64,000 bases of DNA from assembly GCA_963575745.1 (NCBI GenBank), contig CAUYUJ010011581.1, positions 384,859-448,858 on the forward strand. The letters are read 5' to 3'. This stretch comes from Prorocentrum cordatum (lineage: Eukaryota > Sar > Dinophyceae > Prorocentrales > Prorocentraceae). The first letter of the stretch is position 1. Each line of letters starts with the position of its first letter. A model generated the notes under the pieces. The model saw nothing but the letters and a program-made list of their open reading frames with translations. It made no database searches and was not told the origin of the DNA. Positions 54,132-64,000 of the stretch are shown piece by piece. The position numbers and the translations under genes are program-made.

Positions 54132-57100
54132 ATGATTCCACCACCTCCCCCACAGTACAGATTTCATGGTGACCAGCAGAGGTCACCGACCGACGTGAAT
54201 TCCGAAGCATGTCGCGCCGCTGGCGCAGATCTCTTGAAGTTGTTGCTCCAATTTTATGGGTCGTCTCGGTTAACGGCGAAACAGTTCTGCACAGCTTGCA
54301 AATTATGTTCGGACGCAGGCGTTGCAGGCGGCAATTTCGCCGCGTATGCTCAGCCCGATAACCTCCAATCTGGGAAATACCAACGGCATTTGGACTCAGT
54401 GCTCCCGCAACCTTCAGATTTATATTGCGTGGATGTTCCCATGAACCAAAATAGATCGCATAGGCGCAGTTTGCGACAGATCCCCGTGAAGCTCGCATAC
54501 GAATGCTTGGTGGATGAATGCAACGAATGTGGCGACACGGGGAAACTGCTGACCGCTGCTGCCCACGAGCGAGAGAAATGCGTGCTCGACCTTCCCGTGT
54601 ACAGCGAGCACCCCCTTGTTCAGAAGGCGCGGCGCACAGGCGCTCCGTTGCCTATTCCAGTGGCGGTGTGCGTCGATGGAGTATCACATTCCCAGACTGC
54701 AGCTGGGCGGTCGGATAGCGTCACGGGATGGTGGGTGGGGAACTTGCTAACAGGCAAGCGTCACTTGCTCGCGACGCTTCGGAAGTCGGACCAGTGCTCC
54801 TGCGGCTGCAAAGGATGGTGCAGCGTCCAGCCGATATTGCAAACTATTTCTTGGCAATTGGAAGCGTTGGCAGCTGGTGCTCGACCCGACCAACAGCACG
54901 ATGGACAGCCGTGGCCGAAGGAGCATGTCCCAGAGGACATGGACCTTGGCTTGTCGGCTTGCGTGTGTTACATCAAGGGCGATTGGTGTGAGCACACGCG
55001 CACCATGGGGTTGGCAGGGTGGAACCAGATACACAATCCTTGCCAATTTTGCGAATGTTCGGGAGCCGACATGCATAACCATGACGCCTTTGGGGAATCA
55101 GATGTGACCAATCCGTGGGCGGCTAGGGCGCACGGTGATTACGAGGCAGCGTGTAAAAGGTGCGAAGTGCACGTCGATCTCAACACGCCCGCAGACCTCG
55201 CAGAGCTCAACTCGAGGCTCCGGTGGATGCGGCCTGGGGGTGGCAAGAAACAGAAATCTAACCTTGCTGCTCGCGGGATCGGGACAGAAGTAACAGTGGC
55301 AGGAACGCGCCTTTTGCCAGGAGACAGACTGGAGCCCTCAGCCATTGTCGGGGACATAGGCAACATCACACGTCTGGTTACACCTTGTAGGGTAACTTTT
55401 TGGAGGCAGAGAGTCAGCCAGAATGGATACCCAATGGATCCGATCAATCATCGCAACCCATTGTTCAATGACACCTTGGGCACAAGCCCAGCGAGGTCGC
55501 TTGCAGTGGACATCATGCACGCTGCCCACCTGGGTGTGATGCAGAAGTGGGTCTCGGCAGCAGCCTGGAGGATATTATTGTTGAATGTGCATGATTTCCC
55601 AGGAACTCAGCCACATATTCTGGATCTCGGCATTCGCAACATGAACGCTTGCTTGAGACGCTGGCAGCAGGATAAGCATATTCCTTTTGGTAACCGCATT
55701 TGGGCCGTCACGCTCAAGATGCTCGGGAAGATCAAAGGCAGCAGTATCCAGGACAGCGTTTTTTTCACACCTTCAGACAATGAGGTTTGAAAGAGCGGGA
55801 GAGGTAAACGCCAACAGAAACAGCAATTCCAAGAGAGAATGAGAGACTGCGAGAATCGCAGACATACACAACATCATTCAGTGACGTCGGAAACCTGTGT
55901 AGAAAGCTATTCAAACAAACATACAGACAGACAGACAAACATACTGCCAGTCAGAGGTAGAGAGAGATACAAAGTGCGAGAGATAAATACAGAGATGTAC
56001 AAAGGTAGAGAGAGAGATATACATACATATATATATATATATACACAAAACAAATGCTATCCAGCGGCCGCTGCACCCTGGTGGCACATTAAACTCAAAG
56101 CCGCGGAGACAGCGCTGATGCTGGATTTCGTGCTCGACCACTTGCAGGTCCTCGGAGGAGCTGCGGTATTTGGAGGCGCATTTCTAGGAGCAGGCGCGGC
56201 GCTGCAATCGCTCCTGGGAGCGATCCGCGAGGAGCCGTGCGTCGTTAGCGACGCGGGCCACCAGGCGATGGTGAACCTCGTCGACGTCCACATCAGGTGC
56301 TGCAAAGCGTCTGGAGTGGCGCTACTGCCTAAGCATCATCTTCTGTGCCATTTGGTTGAAAGGACCGCGTGGGCCAAACTCGCAAACATCTTCATCTCCA
56401 ACCGACAACATCGCATCCTCCTCCTATCTCCCTCCTCCCCTCCTCCCCCTCCCCCTCTCCTGTGGCCCCTGATGCGTCTTTCCTTTCCTCCCATCATCCC
56501 ATCTCTTGCCGCCCTCGCTCCTGTGGCGACGCCCCCCCCCCCCCGTCTGCGTGCAGCGCACCTTCTGTTGGTGGCGAGGGTCTCAGGAACCGCCAGCCCG
56601 CAGAGCGGGCGATCAAGGTTGTAACCGCTCGCCACCCGACACAGGGAGGGTGGTCAGCTCTGGGCCCAAGGGGGCGACGGGGATTGACAAGGACGAGGGG
56701 CAGGAGGTGAAGGAGGATGATTGACACGATGCAGAGGACGTTGTTTGTATAAGAGGTCATGTTGGTACAAATCGAGCAGCTTTCCCTGCCGCGTCGCCGC
56801 CCGACAATTCCAACGCTGCCCCAGAGGAACCCCGAAGCAAACCCAATGCAATACCAATGCATCTCAAATGCAAGGCCAATGCGTCCCCAACATATATAGG
56901 GTTATAGTTATAGTTGGTGTGATAGTTTGGCTTAGTTTGGTGTGTTTAGTTATAGTTGGTGGGATCGCGTTTCAGATGACCTTGCGTTTTCCAGGGCACC
57001 TTTCCACGGGAGCCCCAAAATGTACTCCACGTTCGTCGACGAGACATTGAACATGCTTCTGCGCGATTTCGCGCGTTTTGCCCACCGCCGCACGTTTGAG

Positions 57101-57199
57101 CAGCGCATTTTCAATCTGATCGAACTCGTCAGACGACTTGAACTTTCACCGTGGATACAGGCATCCTCATGTTTACCACTCATTGCTTTCAGGCGGTGA
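54132..57199 (+). CDS. CACTA/TNP2-like DDE transposase, at least three exons
   Basis: Exon 1 is 54132 (MIPPPPPQYRFHGDQ) to about 55784, just before an in-frame TGA at 55788. Exon 2 lies within about 56080-56390 (KAAETALMLDFVLDHL ... LLPKHHLLCHLVERTAW). Exon 3 starts after CCAG at about 56995 (GSPKMYSTFVDETLNMLLRD; RRTFEQRIF) and ends at TGA 57197. Residues 180-187 (CVDGVSHS) resemble the first catalytic Asp region (x-DG-x), residue 460 starts DIMHAAHLGVMQKW like the D-MH-x-x-x-LG motif, and FVDETLN supplies a candidate final Glu. Two Cys clusters (residues 222-230 and 286-309) may bind zinc. These features match CACTA/TNP2-type cut-and-paste transposases as a class; I infer the family from motifs only. 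No terminal inverted repeats were found, so it may be stranded or host-used. Confidence 0.5.
55785..56080. other. Probable intron with GA/CA and (TA)n tracts
   Basis: Contains ACAGACAGACAGAC, AGAGAGAGA and a short (TA)n at about 56026-56042. The coding frame resumes after it; exact splice sites unclear. Confidence 0.45.
56805..56890. repeat. Decamer repeat, cluster 3
   Basis: CCAATGCAATA, CCAATGCATCT and similar 10-11-bp units, inside the second intron of the transposase-like gene. Confidence 0.7.
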
Positions 57200-57741
57200 T
57201 TGTGCTGGTCATGCTGGTTCGTGATACCCTGGGTGCACCGACGGATGTGTGTCAGGCAGCGTTGTCATGGGCGCAGCACCAAGCAGTACGTATTGCAAAC
57301 CATGGGTTTGTAGCTCAGCTTGAGAACATTGACCAGAGCAACTTGATGCTCCACACGTGTGCAGCAACCGTGGTCAATGATTTGGATGACATCCCTCGGG
57401 GGCTGCACTTCGGCGAACTTTTTTCTGGCGCAGCAGGCACTTCACACATGCTGATATCACGTGCGAATCTTCGAGCCCGATCATTTGAAAAAGCTGATTC
57501 CAGTTATCAAGATGCTTGCAAACTGGTTGGCATGCTATACGCAATGTGGCTTGTCGCCGCTACCATCGAGAACGGGTGCATCCACTTCAGTCCCCAATGC
57601 AGCACGTGGATCACAATGACCCGTCAGAGTACTTTGAGGAGCCGCCAGGACGTCTTCGGCAACAATGGCAGAGCGGACGTGATGGAGGCGAACCACGTTG
57701 CATCGTTTGTGTCGGGCAGGGAGGGGGGCAGAGCGTTTTTC

Positions 57742-57774
<33 letters not shown>

Positions 57775-58798
57775 GGAGGAGGATGAGGAGGAGGAGGAAG
57801 AGGAGGAGGATGAGGAGGATAGGAGAGCGACGTGCGAAGGAAACGACGCAGGGAGCCGGCAGGGCGGAACACAAACAGCGGGCGTTGAGGAAAGAGGCCA
57901 GTGATACAGAACGTTCGAAGGGAAGGGGGTGGCGCGGGAGGGGGGAGGGGCAAGGAAGGAGGAAGTCGAAGGGCCAGAGGGTGAAAGGATGATGGGCGCA
58001 GAAGTCGGTCACACCATTTCCTTGGGCATGCGCATGTCGCAGACTCGTTAGATAGGGGAGGCGATCGACCGAGGACGCCTCGAACAAAATCAGATGTAGG
58101 CATAAAAATCCGACGGCGCCTCGTGGGCGTCCAGAGGCGATCGAACGACATAGCACGGATTCACGACGATCCCCGTCGTCCTTGTGAACGTCCGTCCCCG
58201 TCAGTCGTCCGTTCCATCATCCCGTCGTCACCGATCGTCATTTCTCAGTCGTCCTCGATCGTCGTCTTCTTTGATTTCGCAGCGTCTGGATATGTTCGGG
58301 CAGGGGAGGTCTTACCTGATGGGGTTCGCAGACATTCGGAACGTTTGCTTCATGACCGAACAGCCCATCAACTCGCTGCTGTACAAACATGCGTCTGTGG
58401 AGATGGCCACCAGGCTCACAAGGGCAAAGCGTTTCGTGACGAACCTGCGAGCATTCGGCGCAAGGACCATGAAACCAATAGAGTGTTTCACTACACTCCC
58501 ATTCGAGAGGTGCTGTGAGCTGTTGCAACGAAACCAGAGACAAGCTAAGGCTACGATGGGTGGAGCGGGCGATCGACTTTGCGTTGAGTCAGCTCGTTGC
58601 ATGCGTGAACTTAAACGCAAACACTCTGAAGAGTCCGAGGGCTCCAAAAATGGATGGGGCTCATCTCAGGGAACTTGGGTGAACGGAGCTAAACGTGATT
58701 TGCAAAGCTCTGCTGAATACCCGAAGGATTTTTGTCTCAGGTATGCTCAACTTGTTTGCGACACCCTGGGCGTAGACGCTCGCTTTGATGAGGGGTGA
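57169..58798 (+). CDS. C5-methyltransferase-like (Rossmann) protein, at least two exons
   Basis: Exon 1 is open from ATG 57169; a CTTTCAG at 57192 may instead be its acceptor. It reads to about 57710 with LHFGELFSGAAGTSHML (motif I), FEKADSSYQDACKL, and CIHFSPQCSTWITMTR, which matches the position of the catalytic Pro-Cys motif, here Pro-Gln-Cys. Exon 2 starts after TTTCGCAG at about 58283 and runs to TGA 58796 with VCFMTEQPINSLLYKHASVE (ENV/ENP-like motif VI) and FGARTMKPIECFTTLPF. The intron holds (GAT)n and (GAG)n. The same motif order occurs in the retrotransposon's terminal domain (34787-35359), so the two are probably distant relatives. Altered motif IV makes methyltransferase activity doubtful. 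It overlaps the end of the transposase gene by about 30 bp if ATG 57169 is used, so it could be its downstream partner or a continuation of the same transcript. Confidence 0.45.
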
Positions 58799-59537
58799 AC
58801 CAATGTCTGACTAGAGTCGCCCACTCTCGACTTATCTGATCTGGAGCCTGTGGCGTTTTTTGCGTGCTATTTGGTATTTTGTTGGTTTCGTGCGTGGGTT
58901 AGCCACGCATGGCGCGACGCCTGTTCGGCGATCTCGGATGCTCGTGCTGTGGGGCAATAAATAAGTTCGACATCACCCCCCCCAAACGCAGTATAGTCAT
59001 CACCCTTTGCCATGCACATGCAATTACAACGCAAATCAAACTCATTGCAGCAGCAACTCCAACTCAATTCCAACGCAAACCCAACGCAATCACAATGTAA
59101 TTCCAATGCAATTCCAATGGTAGACTGAGTGTGAGAGCAACGTTGTTCAGGTTGGTTTCCAACTTTCGGTGCAGAGGCACCTTCTCTCGCCACGGCTGAT
59201 TTCGCTTCGGAAATTCTGGCCAGATGCACCCCTTGCAGACTCATATGAGCTGCATAGTTCGTTTGCTTCGCCACAGCGAATGCGTTTATTGAGAATGCTC
59301 GGCAGGAGCAGGCGATTGGGGACATGGAGGGGATATAGAGTGAACGAGGGGATGTAACATAGGGCGAGCGTGTGGGGGAAGAATGTAGCAAACGGTGAAC
59401 GTTACTCGAACATGGGGGAATTGGGTGGAGAGAAGATGCTCAGCTGAAGATACCCCAAACGTTTATCTGCTCGAACCTGAAGGCAGCGGGGCGGCCGCCA
59501 CCGTCCGGTAACAGCCCCTTTGAAGGGGCCTCGGCCG
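58799..59537. other. Intergenic with decamer repeat cluster 4
   Basis: At about 59020-59125 units such as CAATTCCAACG, CAAACCCAACG and TAATTCCAATG repeat about ten times. No gene recognised in the rest. Confidence 0.7.
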
Positions 59538-61239
59538 ATGGCGAGTCCTGCCAGGGGCGCTGAGGCGCTGCCCCGCGACGACAGCGAGCTCGCGGCTGCA
59601 GGCGGCCAATTCCCGACTCACCCCCAACATCTTTTGAGTTCCCCCCCCCCCCTCTGTGCGCTGACAGGCGGCGCCGCGACGCAGCGCGGCAGCAGGAGGC
59701 GGCGCTGCGACGCTGAGGTGCAGCCAGGGAGCCAGAGGTGGAGGAGGAGGAGGAGATCTCCGAGCAGCAGGTCGCGCCAGCAGGAGAGGAGGACGAGGCG
59801 GAGGAGCCGTTCCAGCCGTCGGAGGCGCGAGAAGAGGAAGAGGGGCACCAGGCCGAGGAGGCGGCGCAGTCGGCGGTCGCGGAGGCGGCGTAGTCGCCAG
59901 GCTGAGGAGGTCGAGGAGCGCATGCTGAGCGCAGAAACTAAGAAGAATCTGCCGATGGCGATGGCGTTGGTCCAGGAAGCCAAGAGAACACGCACGCGCG
60001 CGCAGCTCTTCGAGAAGGTCGCCCAGATCATGCATAAAGATCAGAAGGCACCAGCCCCGATCAGCTCGCCCAAAGAAACCACAGCTCCCGCACGACAAGC
60101 AGCGAAAGAAGATCACGTGGAGAAGCCGAGCAAGCCCGAGATAGAAGCTGCTTTTCGGGGAGACCCAGCTGCAACCGACAAGCTCATTCGAGCTGGCTGG
60201 AAGTTGTCACAGGTGATAAGTTCGACAGGGGTGGTGAAGCGGTCTTGGTCAGCACCGCCTTACCAGGTTCGCAATCGACCGACTGTGATTCGGAGCCCGA
60301 GCTGCACGCGTCGGCCGAGCTTGTCGCCAGAGAAGGTCTTCAACGACGACGAGGGTTCGCTGACCGCCTTGGAGACGCCGTGCGGTTCGACGGCATCCGA
60401 AGGGCCACCAGCGACAAGCCCCCCTACGCCTACGCCGCCGTCGCCGACCCGCCCTGCGGATGGGCAGACCGACTCCGAGGAGGCAGAGGACGACTCCTCG
60501 GGGGAGCCAGGGCAGACGCTGCTGGACAGGATGCTGGAGGAGGAGGAGCCGCGCAGAGGAGCAGCGCAGAGGGGCCAGGAGGAGCAGCGCAGGCTGGCCA
60601 GAGGAGCAGCGCAGAGGAGCCAGGAGGAGACAGAGGACCAGCGCAGGCTGGCCAGGGCTCAACCAACCCCGACCGACCCCCCGACAGACGAAAGGGGAGA
60701 GGGAGGAGGGAATGAATACACAGGAGGAGGAGGAGGAGGAGGAGGAGGAGGAGGACCGAGGAGGCAGAGGAGGAGAAACAGCGAAACGGAGGGGCGAACG
60801 AAAACTTTCAAACCAACACATGTTCCGACCGATTCCTTATCATCTTCTTCCTCCTCTTGTTCCTCTCCCTCCTCCTCCTCCTCCTCCTCCTCCTCCCGTC
60901 GCTTATCCCTTCTCCTCGATCCGACTGGCAACTATTATCATTATTATCCTCTTACTCCCCCTCCTCCTCCCCCCTCCCCCTCCCTCTCATGCTCTTTGTT
61001 TCTTCATCCTCTTGCTCTCGTATTGCTCCTCGTCTTGTTCGAAATCTCACGGTTTCCTTGCCGTCTACTCCTCTCCTCCTCCTCCTCCACCTCCTCTTCC
61101 TCGGGGTACGCGCGGAACAACTCAAAGACCACCCCTCTCCCCCGACCTCCCCGCGAGGCTGGCCATGAGGCGCGTGCTGGACAAGTGCGTGCGCCGAGCC
61201 GCGCTGCACCGCAGCGAGGTCCTCACGAGCGACCTCTGA
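59538..61239 (+). CDS. Unknown protein with Arg/Ser-rich and Glu-rich segments, exon structure uncertain
   Basis: From ATG 59538 (MASPARGAEALPRDDSELAA) the frame is open to 61355, but parts are clearly low-complexity. About 59740-59890 reads as an RS-like domain (RRSPSSRSRQQERRTRRRSR) in this frame and as a Glu-rich segment in another; which is used is unclear. About 59920-60260 is convincing coding sequence (ERMLSAETKKNLPMAMALVQ; FEKVAQIMHKDQKAPAP; AFRGDPAATDKLIRAGWKLS). About 60290-60550 is Ser/Pro/Asp-rich, ending SGEPGQTLLDRMLEEE. The Ser/Pro stretch from 60830 is repeat-derived. A last exon in another frame may end RRVLDKCVRRAALHRSEVLT before TGA 61237. No family was recognised. If the RS segment is real, a role in RNA processing would be a guess. 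Confidence 0.4.
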
Positions 61240-61346
61240 CGTGGCGGGCGGGCGGATCGGCGCCAGCCGCCGCGGATGCGCTCGGCCACGGATGCGCTGC
61301 GCCACGCTCGCGACGCAGCGCCCCCCTTTGCCGCCGTCCCTCCGAG

Positions 61347-61800
61347 GAGATTTGAGGAGTAGCGGTGGCGACGAGGACGATGGAGGAGGAGGAGGAGGAG
61401 GAGGAGGAGGAGGAGGAGGAGGCTGACCAGGCAACATTGGGCCGAGCGGGGATCGAGGAAAGTAAAAAAAACAGGAGATTTGAGGAGTAGTGGTGGCGAC
61501 GAGGATGATGGAGGAGGAGGAGGAGGAGGAGGAGGCTGACCAGGAAACATTGGGCCGAGCGGGGGATCGAATTCGTTCTAACAAGGATAACATGTTACCC
61601 TTGTTAGAACGAATTCGCGTTGGCGCGGATCACCCTCGGTTGGGGCCAAAACACACGAACCAACAACAGCTTCATAGATACATAAAACAATCACGAGAGG
61701 TGCAACTGTCCCTGAGTGTTTTTTTTGCTTTCCTCCATCCCCCGCTCGGCCCAATGTTTCCTGGTCAGCCTCCTCTTCCTCCTCCTCCTCATCCTCCTCC
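61347..61800. repeat. Nested direct and inverted repeat with central palindrome
   Basis: Two direct copies (about 61347-61470 and 61473-61566) of GGAGATTTGAGGAGTAG ... GACCAGGMAACATTGGGCC are followed by an inverted copy at about 61718-61800. The 37 bases 61529-61565 are the exact complement of 61739-61775. Between the arms at 61568-61617 lies a 50-bp palindrome. Confidence 0.85.
61568..61617. repeat. 50-bp near-perfect palindrome
   Basis: CGAATTCGTTCTAACAAGG pairs with its complement on the right, and the centre TAACATGTTA is itself palindromic. 24 of 25 pairs match (A/C at 61587/61598 does not). Confidence 0.95.
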
Positions 61801-62329
61801 TACGCGGCATAGATTGAAACGCGCGCTGCGGGGCGCGATCTGTCTGAGGAGCGCGCCGACATGATGTCACACGGCTGATGCCATCAAAATCATCAGCCAC
61901 ACGCGTGCTAACACTTATACCTGCAACATAAACATGCCATTCGACATATTTTTATCACATGGCAAAGAACTTGGAAATCCGATTTCAAATCAAACTGTAT
62001 CTAGTAAGTAAAATGAAGTGCGAAATTTTGCCCTGATAATCTCAAGGATCTGGACCAGAGGGGCGTCACCTTTCGAGCCGGATCGATCGGTGAGGGCCCT
62101 GGGGCCCGAACAGTGGAGCGAAAGCGCCCGGCTCGAAAACAGGGAGTCGCCAGCCCAGACCCCAGACGTCATGTTTTGTTCATCACGTCGACCTCCAGAG
62201 GCCTGGACCCCTTCCCCGAGACTGGCTCTTCCTCCTGAGTCGCTTTTTGACGGTCCCGAGGCCCAGCAGGGGCCCCCAGAGGCCGAAAACCACGAAAAGC
62301 CTCCCGCCGCGATGTCCGCCCCAGCGCGA
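61801..62329. other. No gene recognised; dispersed repeat copy
   Basis: About 62190-62310 matches 42830-42955 (TGACGGTCCCGAGGCCCAGC; CAGAGGCCGAAAA). The open frames are unremarkable. Confidence 0.45.
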
Positions 62330-62905
62330 GGAGGCCGAGGAGGAGGGAGGAGGAGGGAGGAGGAGGGAGGAGGAGGAGGAGGAGGAGGAGGAGGAGGGAG
62401 GAGGAGGGAGGGGGAGGAGGGGGAGGGAGGAGGGAGGAGGGGGGAGGATCTCGGGGCAGCACGCCCCCCCTCCGAGGCGGGCCACGACGGCGCCAGAGAC
62501 CACCGGGCGCTGGCAGCGGCCTGCTCGCGCCAGGCGTCCGGGCCCGACCGCCGCGGCGTGCGCTCGCCCGGCGCCCGGGCGCGCGCCTGCTGAGCGTCTC
62601 GGGGGGCCGGGCGCGGCCGCAGCCGCGCGGCGAGGGCGGGGGCCACCCGCGGGGCCGAGTTTCCACCGCCTCCCACCAGAGGTGGGCCAGGGGGGAGGAG
62701 GGAGGGGGGGGGGAGGTCCTCCTCCTCCCCCTCCTCCTCCCCCTCCTCCCCTCCTCCTCCTCCTCCTCCTCCTCCTCCTCCTCCTCCTCCGCCTCCGCCT
62801 CCTCGTCTGCGGTCGTCTCTTCCTCCTCCTCCCCCTCCTCCTCCTTCTCCTCCTCCTCCTCCTCCTCCTCCTCCTCCTCCGCCTCCTCCTCCCTCTCCTA
62901 CCTAT
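62330..62905. repeat. Opposed (GGA)n and (TCC)n tracts
   Basis: GGA/GGGA-rich 62330-62455 and CTC/TCC-rich 62717-62903 lie on the same strand about 260 bp apart, so they are mutually complementary. Repeats generate every long frame here. Confidence 0.9.
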
Positions 62906-64000
62906 GGTAGCGGTGGTGGAAAATCGGGCAATCACCACCTTCCTGCTGCGGAGCGGCTCCGCGGGCGAGGGCCCACGGGAGCGGCGTAGAGCAGCAGAGG
63001 CATCGGGACGATCGGATCGGCGTAACCCCAACCTACGAATACTATGTGTGCGTCGCCCCCCCCCCAAAGTGGCGACGCACGCACCAAGAAATCTTATAGT
63101 ATGTGCGTCGTGGCGGGCGCTTTCTGGCCACACCGCCTGGGAAACGATACGCTAGAACATGGGTGTACTATATGTTCGGGTCGGACGCGCGCCTCCAAGG
63201 AGGACATGTAGTACTCGTATTTCTCTGTGCGTCCCATCGAAAGGAGTACGGGAAGAGTGGGTATAGACCCTAAGATCTTGGCGACTCCATTTTTTCGAGC
63301 TGGGCGTTTTCGCTCCACTCGTCGGGCCCCGGGACCCTCACAGATCGATGTGGCTCGAAGAATGACGCAGGAAGATGGGGCACAGGAGTCTGGTCGTTTT
63401 CTTTGTATCTTTCCAGCGTCAGATTTCAGGGGCTCCTGATCATGTTCGATAAGACTCGCTGTCCGCGTCGCCGCGGACTGTCTCCATCTGAAACAGAAGG
63501 CCGCCTGCCCAGCAGCGGCCGCTGTTGGTTTGAGAAAACATGAGTTGTTGGGCATTGTGCCCATTTCTCCGTACCCATGTCGGGCGTCCAAGAGGAAGAA
63601 AAGAGGCCGAGGCCGCTGCTCATCCTGGAGAGCTTTCGTCGGCACGGCCGCGATGTTCCTCGAAATTCTTCAAGCTTCGCGTATGCCCACCAGTTGGAAT
63701 TCCCAGGCACTTTGCCACAGGTCTGCATGATGCTTGAGCTTCCCTGGGCGTTGCAGTTCTGCCAGTCAGCCCCACGCCGCCGCTGCCTGCAGCTGCTGCC
63801 TCTGAGGGCTGGCCCGGCCGGCTTGCGCTGCGCCTAGTAGTCTAGGCCTCCCATATGGGGTCCGAGTAGATGGGGTCGGAGGATCGCGCCGCATCGCCGA
63901 TGCATCGGCGATGCGGCTCGATGTGAAGCCCGATTTCCTCCACGACGACGTCGCCGATGCATCGTTGACGTCGCCAGTGCATGGCTGATGCATCGCCGAT
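62906..64000. other. No confident gene; CGATGCATCG repeats at the end
   Basis: A short hairpin GTGTGCGTCGCC / GGCGACGCAC lies at 63046-63080. A frame from ATG 63577 gives 86 residues (MSGVQEEEKRPRPLLILESF) and ends at a TAG near 63837; it could be a small gene but shows no domain. From about 63885 to 64000 CGCCGATGCATCGGCGATG-type units repeat. Confidence 0.4.

Overview
The window reads as nuclear DNA of a dinoflagellate. The evidence is a GC-rich sequence crowded with simple repeats, two long intronless near-identical pentatricopeptide-repeat (PPR) genes, a candidate relict of the dinoflagellate spliced leader (22-nt consensus ending TTTTGGCTCAAG) at 9949-9970, a retroelement carrying a cytosine-methyltransferase-like domain, and genes whose exons lie in different frames separated by purine-rich introns. 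No bacterial operons, rRNA or tRNA genes were seen. Species cannot be fixed from sequence alone.

Layout. 1-846 is the 3' end of an unknown gene. 847-22 kb is mostly non-genic: a decayed LINE-type endonuclease (5240-6132), a 78-bp satellite (9232-9870), short foldback (MITE-like) elements, and a family of CTCTTGGGG minisatellites (17.9-19.6 kb). 22.3-25.7 kb and 38.9-42.2 kb are two copies of one block, each with a PPR gene (PPR-A, 22447-25449; PPR-B, 39008-41920). Between them lies a tandem array of three roughly 1.2-kb units (26925-36556). The third unit is interrupted by a 6-kb tyrosine-recombinase retrotransposon (29822-35871) with split direct repeats in the order A1-body-B1-A2-B2 and gag-like, reverse transcriptase/RNase H, tyrosine recombinase and C5-methyltransferase-like coding segments.

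From 44 kb onward genes are denser and oriented on the + strand: an acidic-tailed unknown protein (44294-46912), a multi-exon protein with two ubiquitin-interacting-motif-like helices (48927-52783), a CACTA/TNP2-like transposase gene in at least three exons (54132-57199), a second methyltransferase-like gene (57169-58798) and an Arg/Ser- and Glu-rich unknown gene (59538-61239). A 10-bp-period repeat built on CAATTCCAACG or its complement recurs at five places among these genes. The end of the window has a 50-bp near-perfect palindrome nested in a larger inverted repeat (61347-61800) and opposing GGA/TCC tracts (62330-62905).

How the parts relate. The PPR genes probably encode organelle RNA-binding proteins; their leader (two hydrophobic segments about 55 residues apart, followed by an Arg/Ser-rich stretch) resembles a peridinin-plastid tripartite leader. 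The other recognisable genes come from mobile elements. Exon borders are inferred from reading-frame changes and nearby AG/GT dinucleotides and are approximate. All alignments were made by eye.
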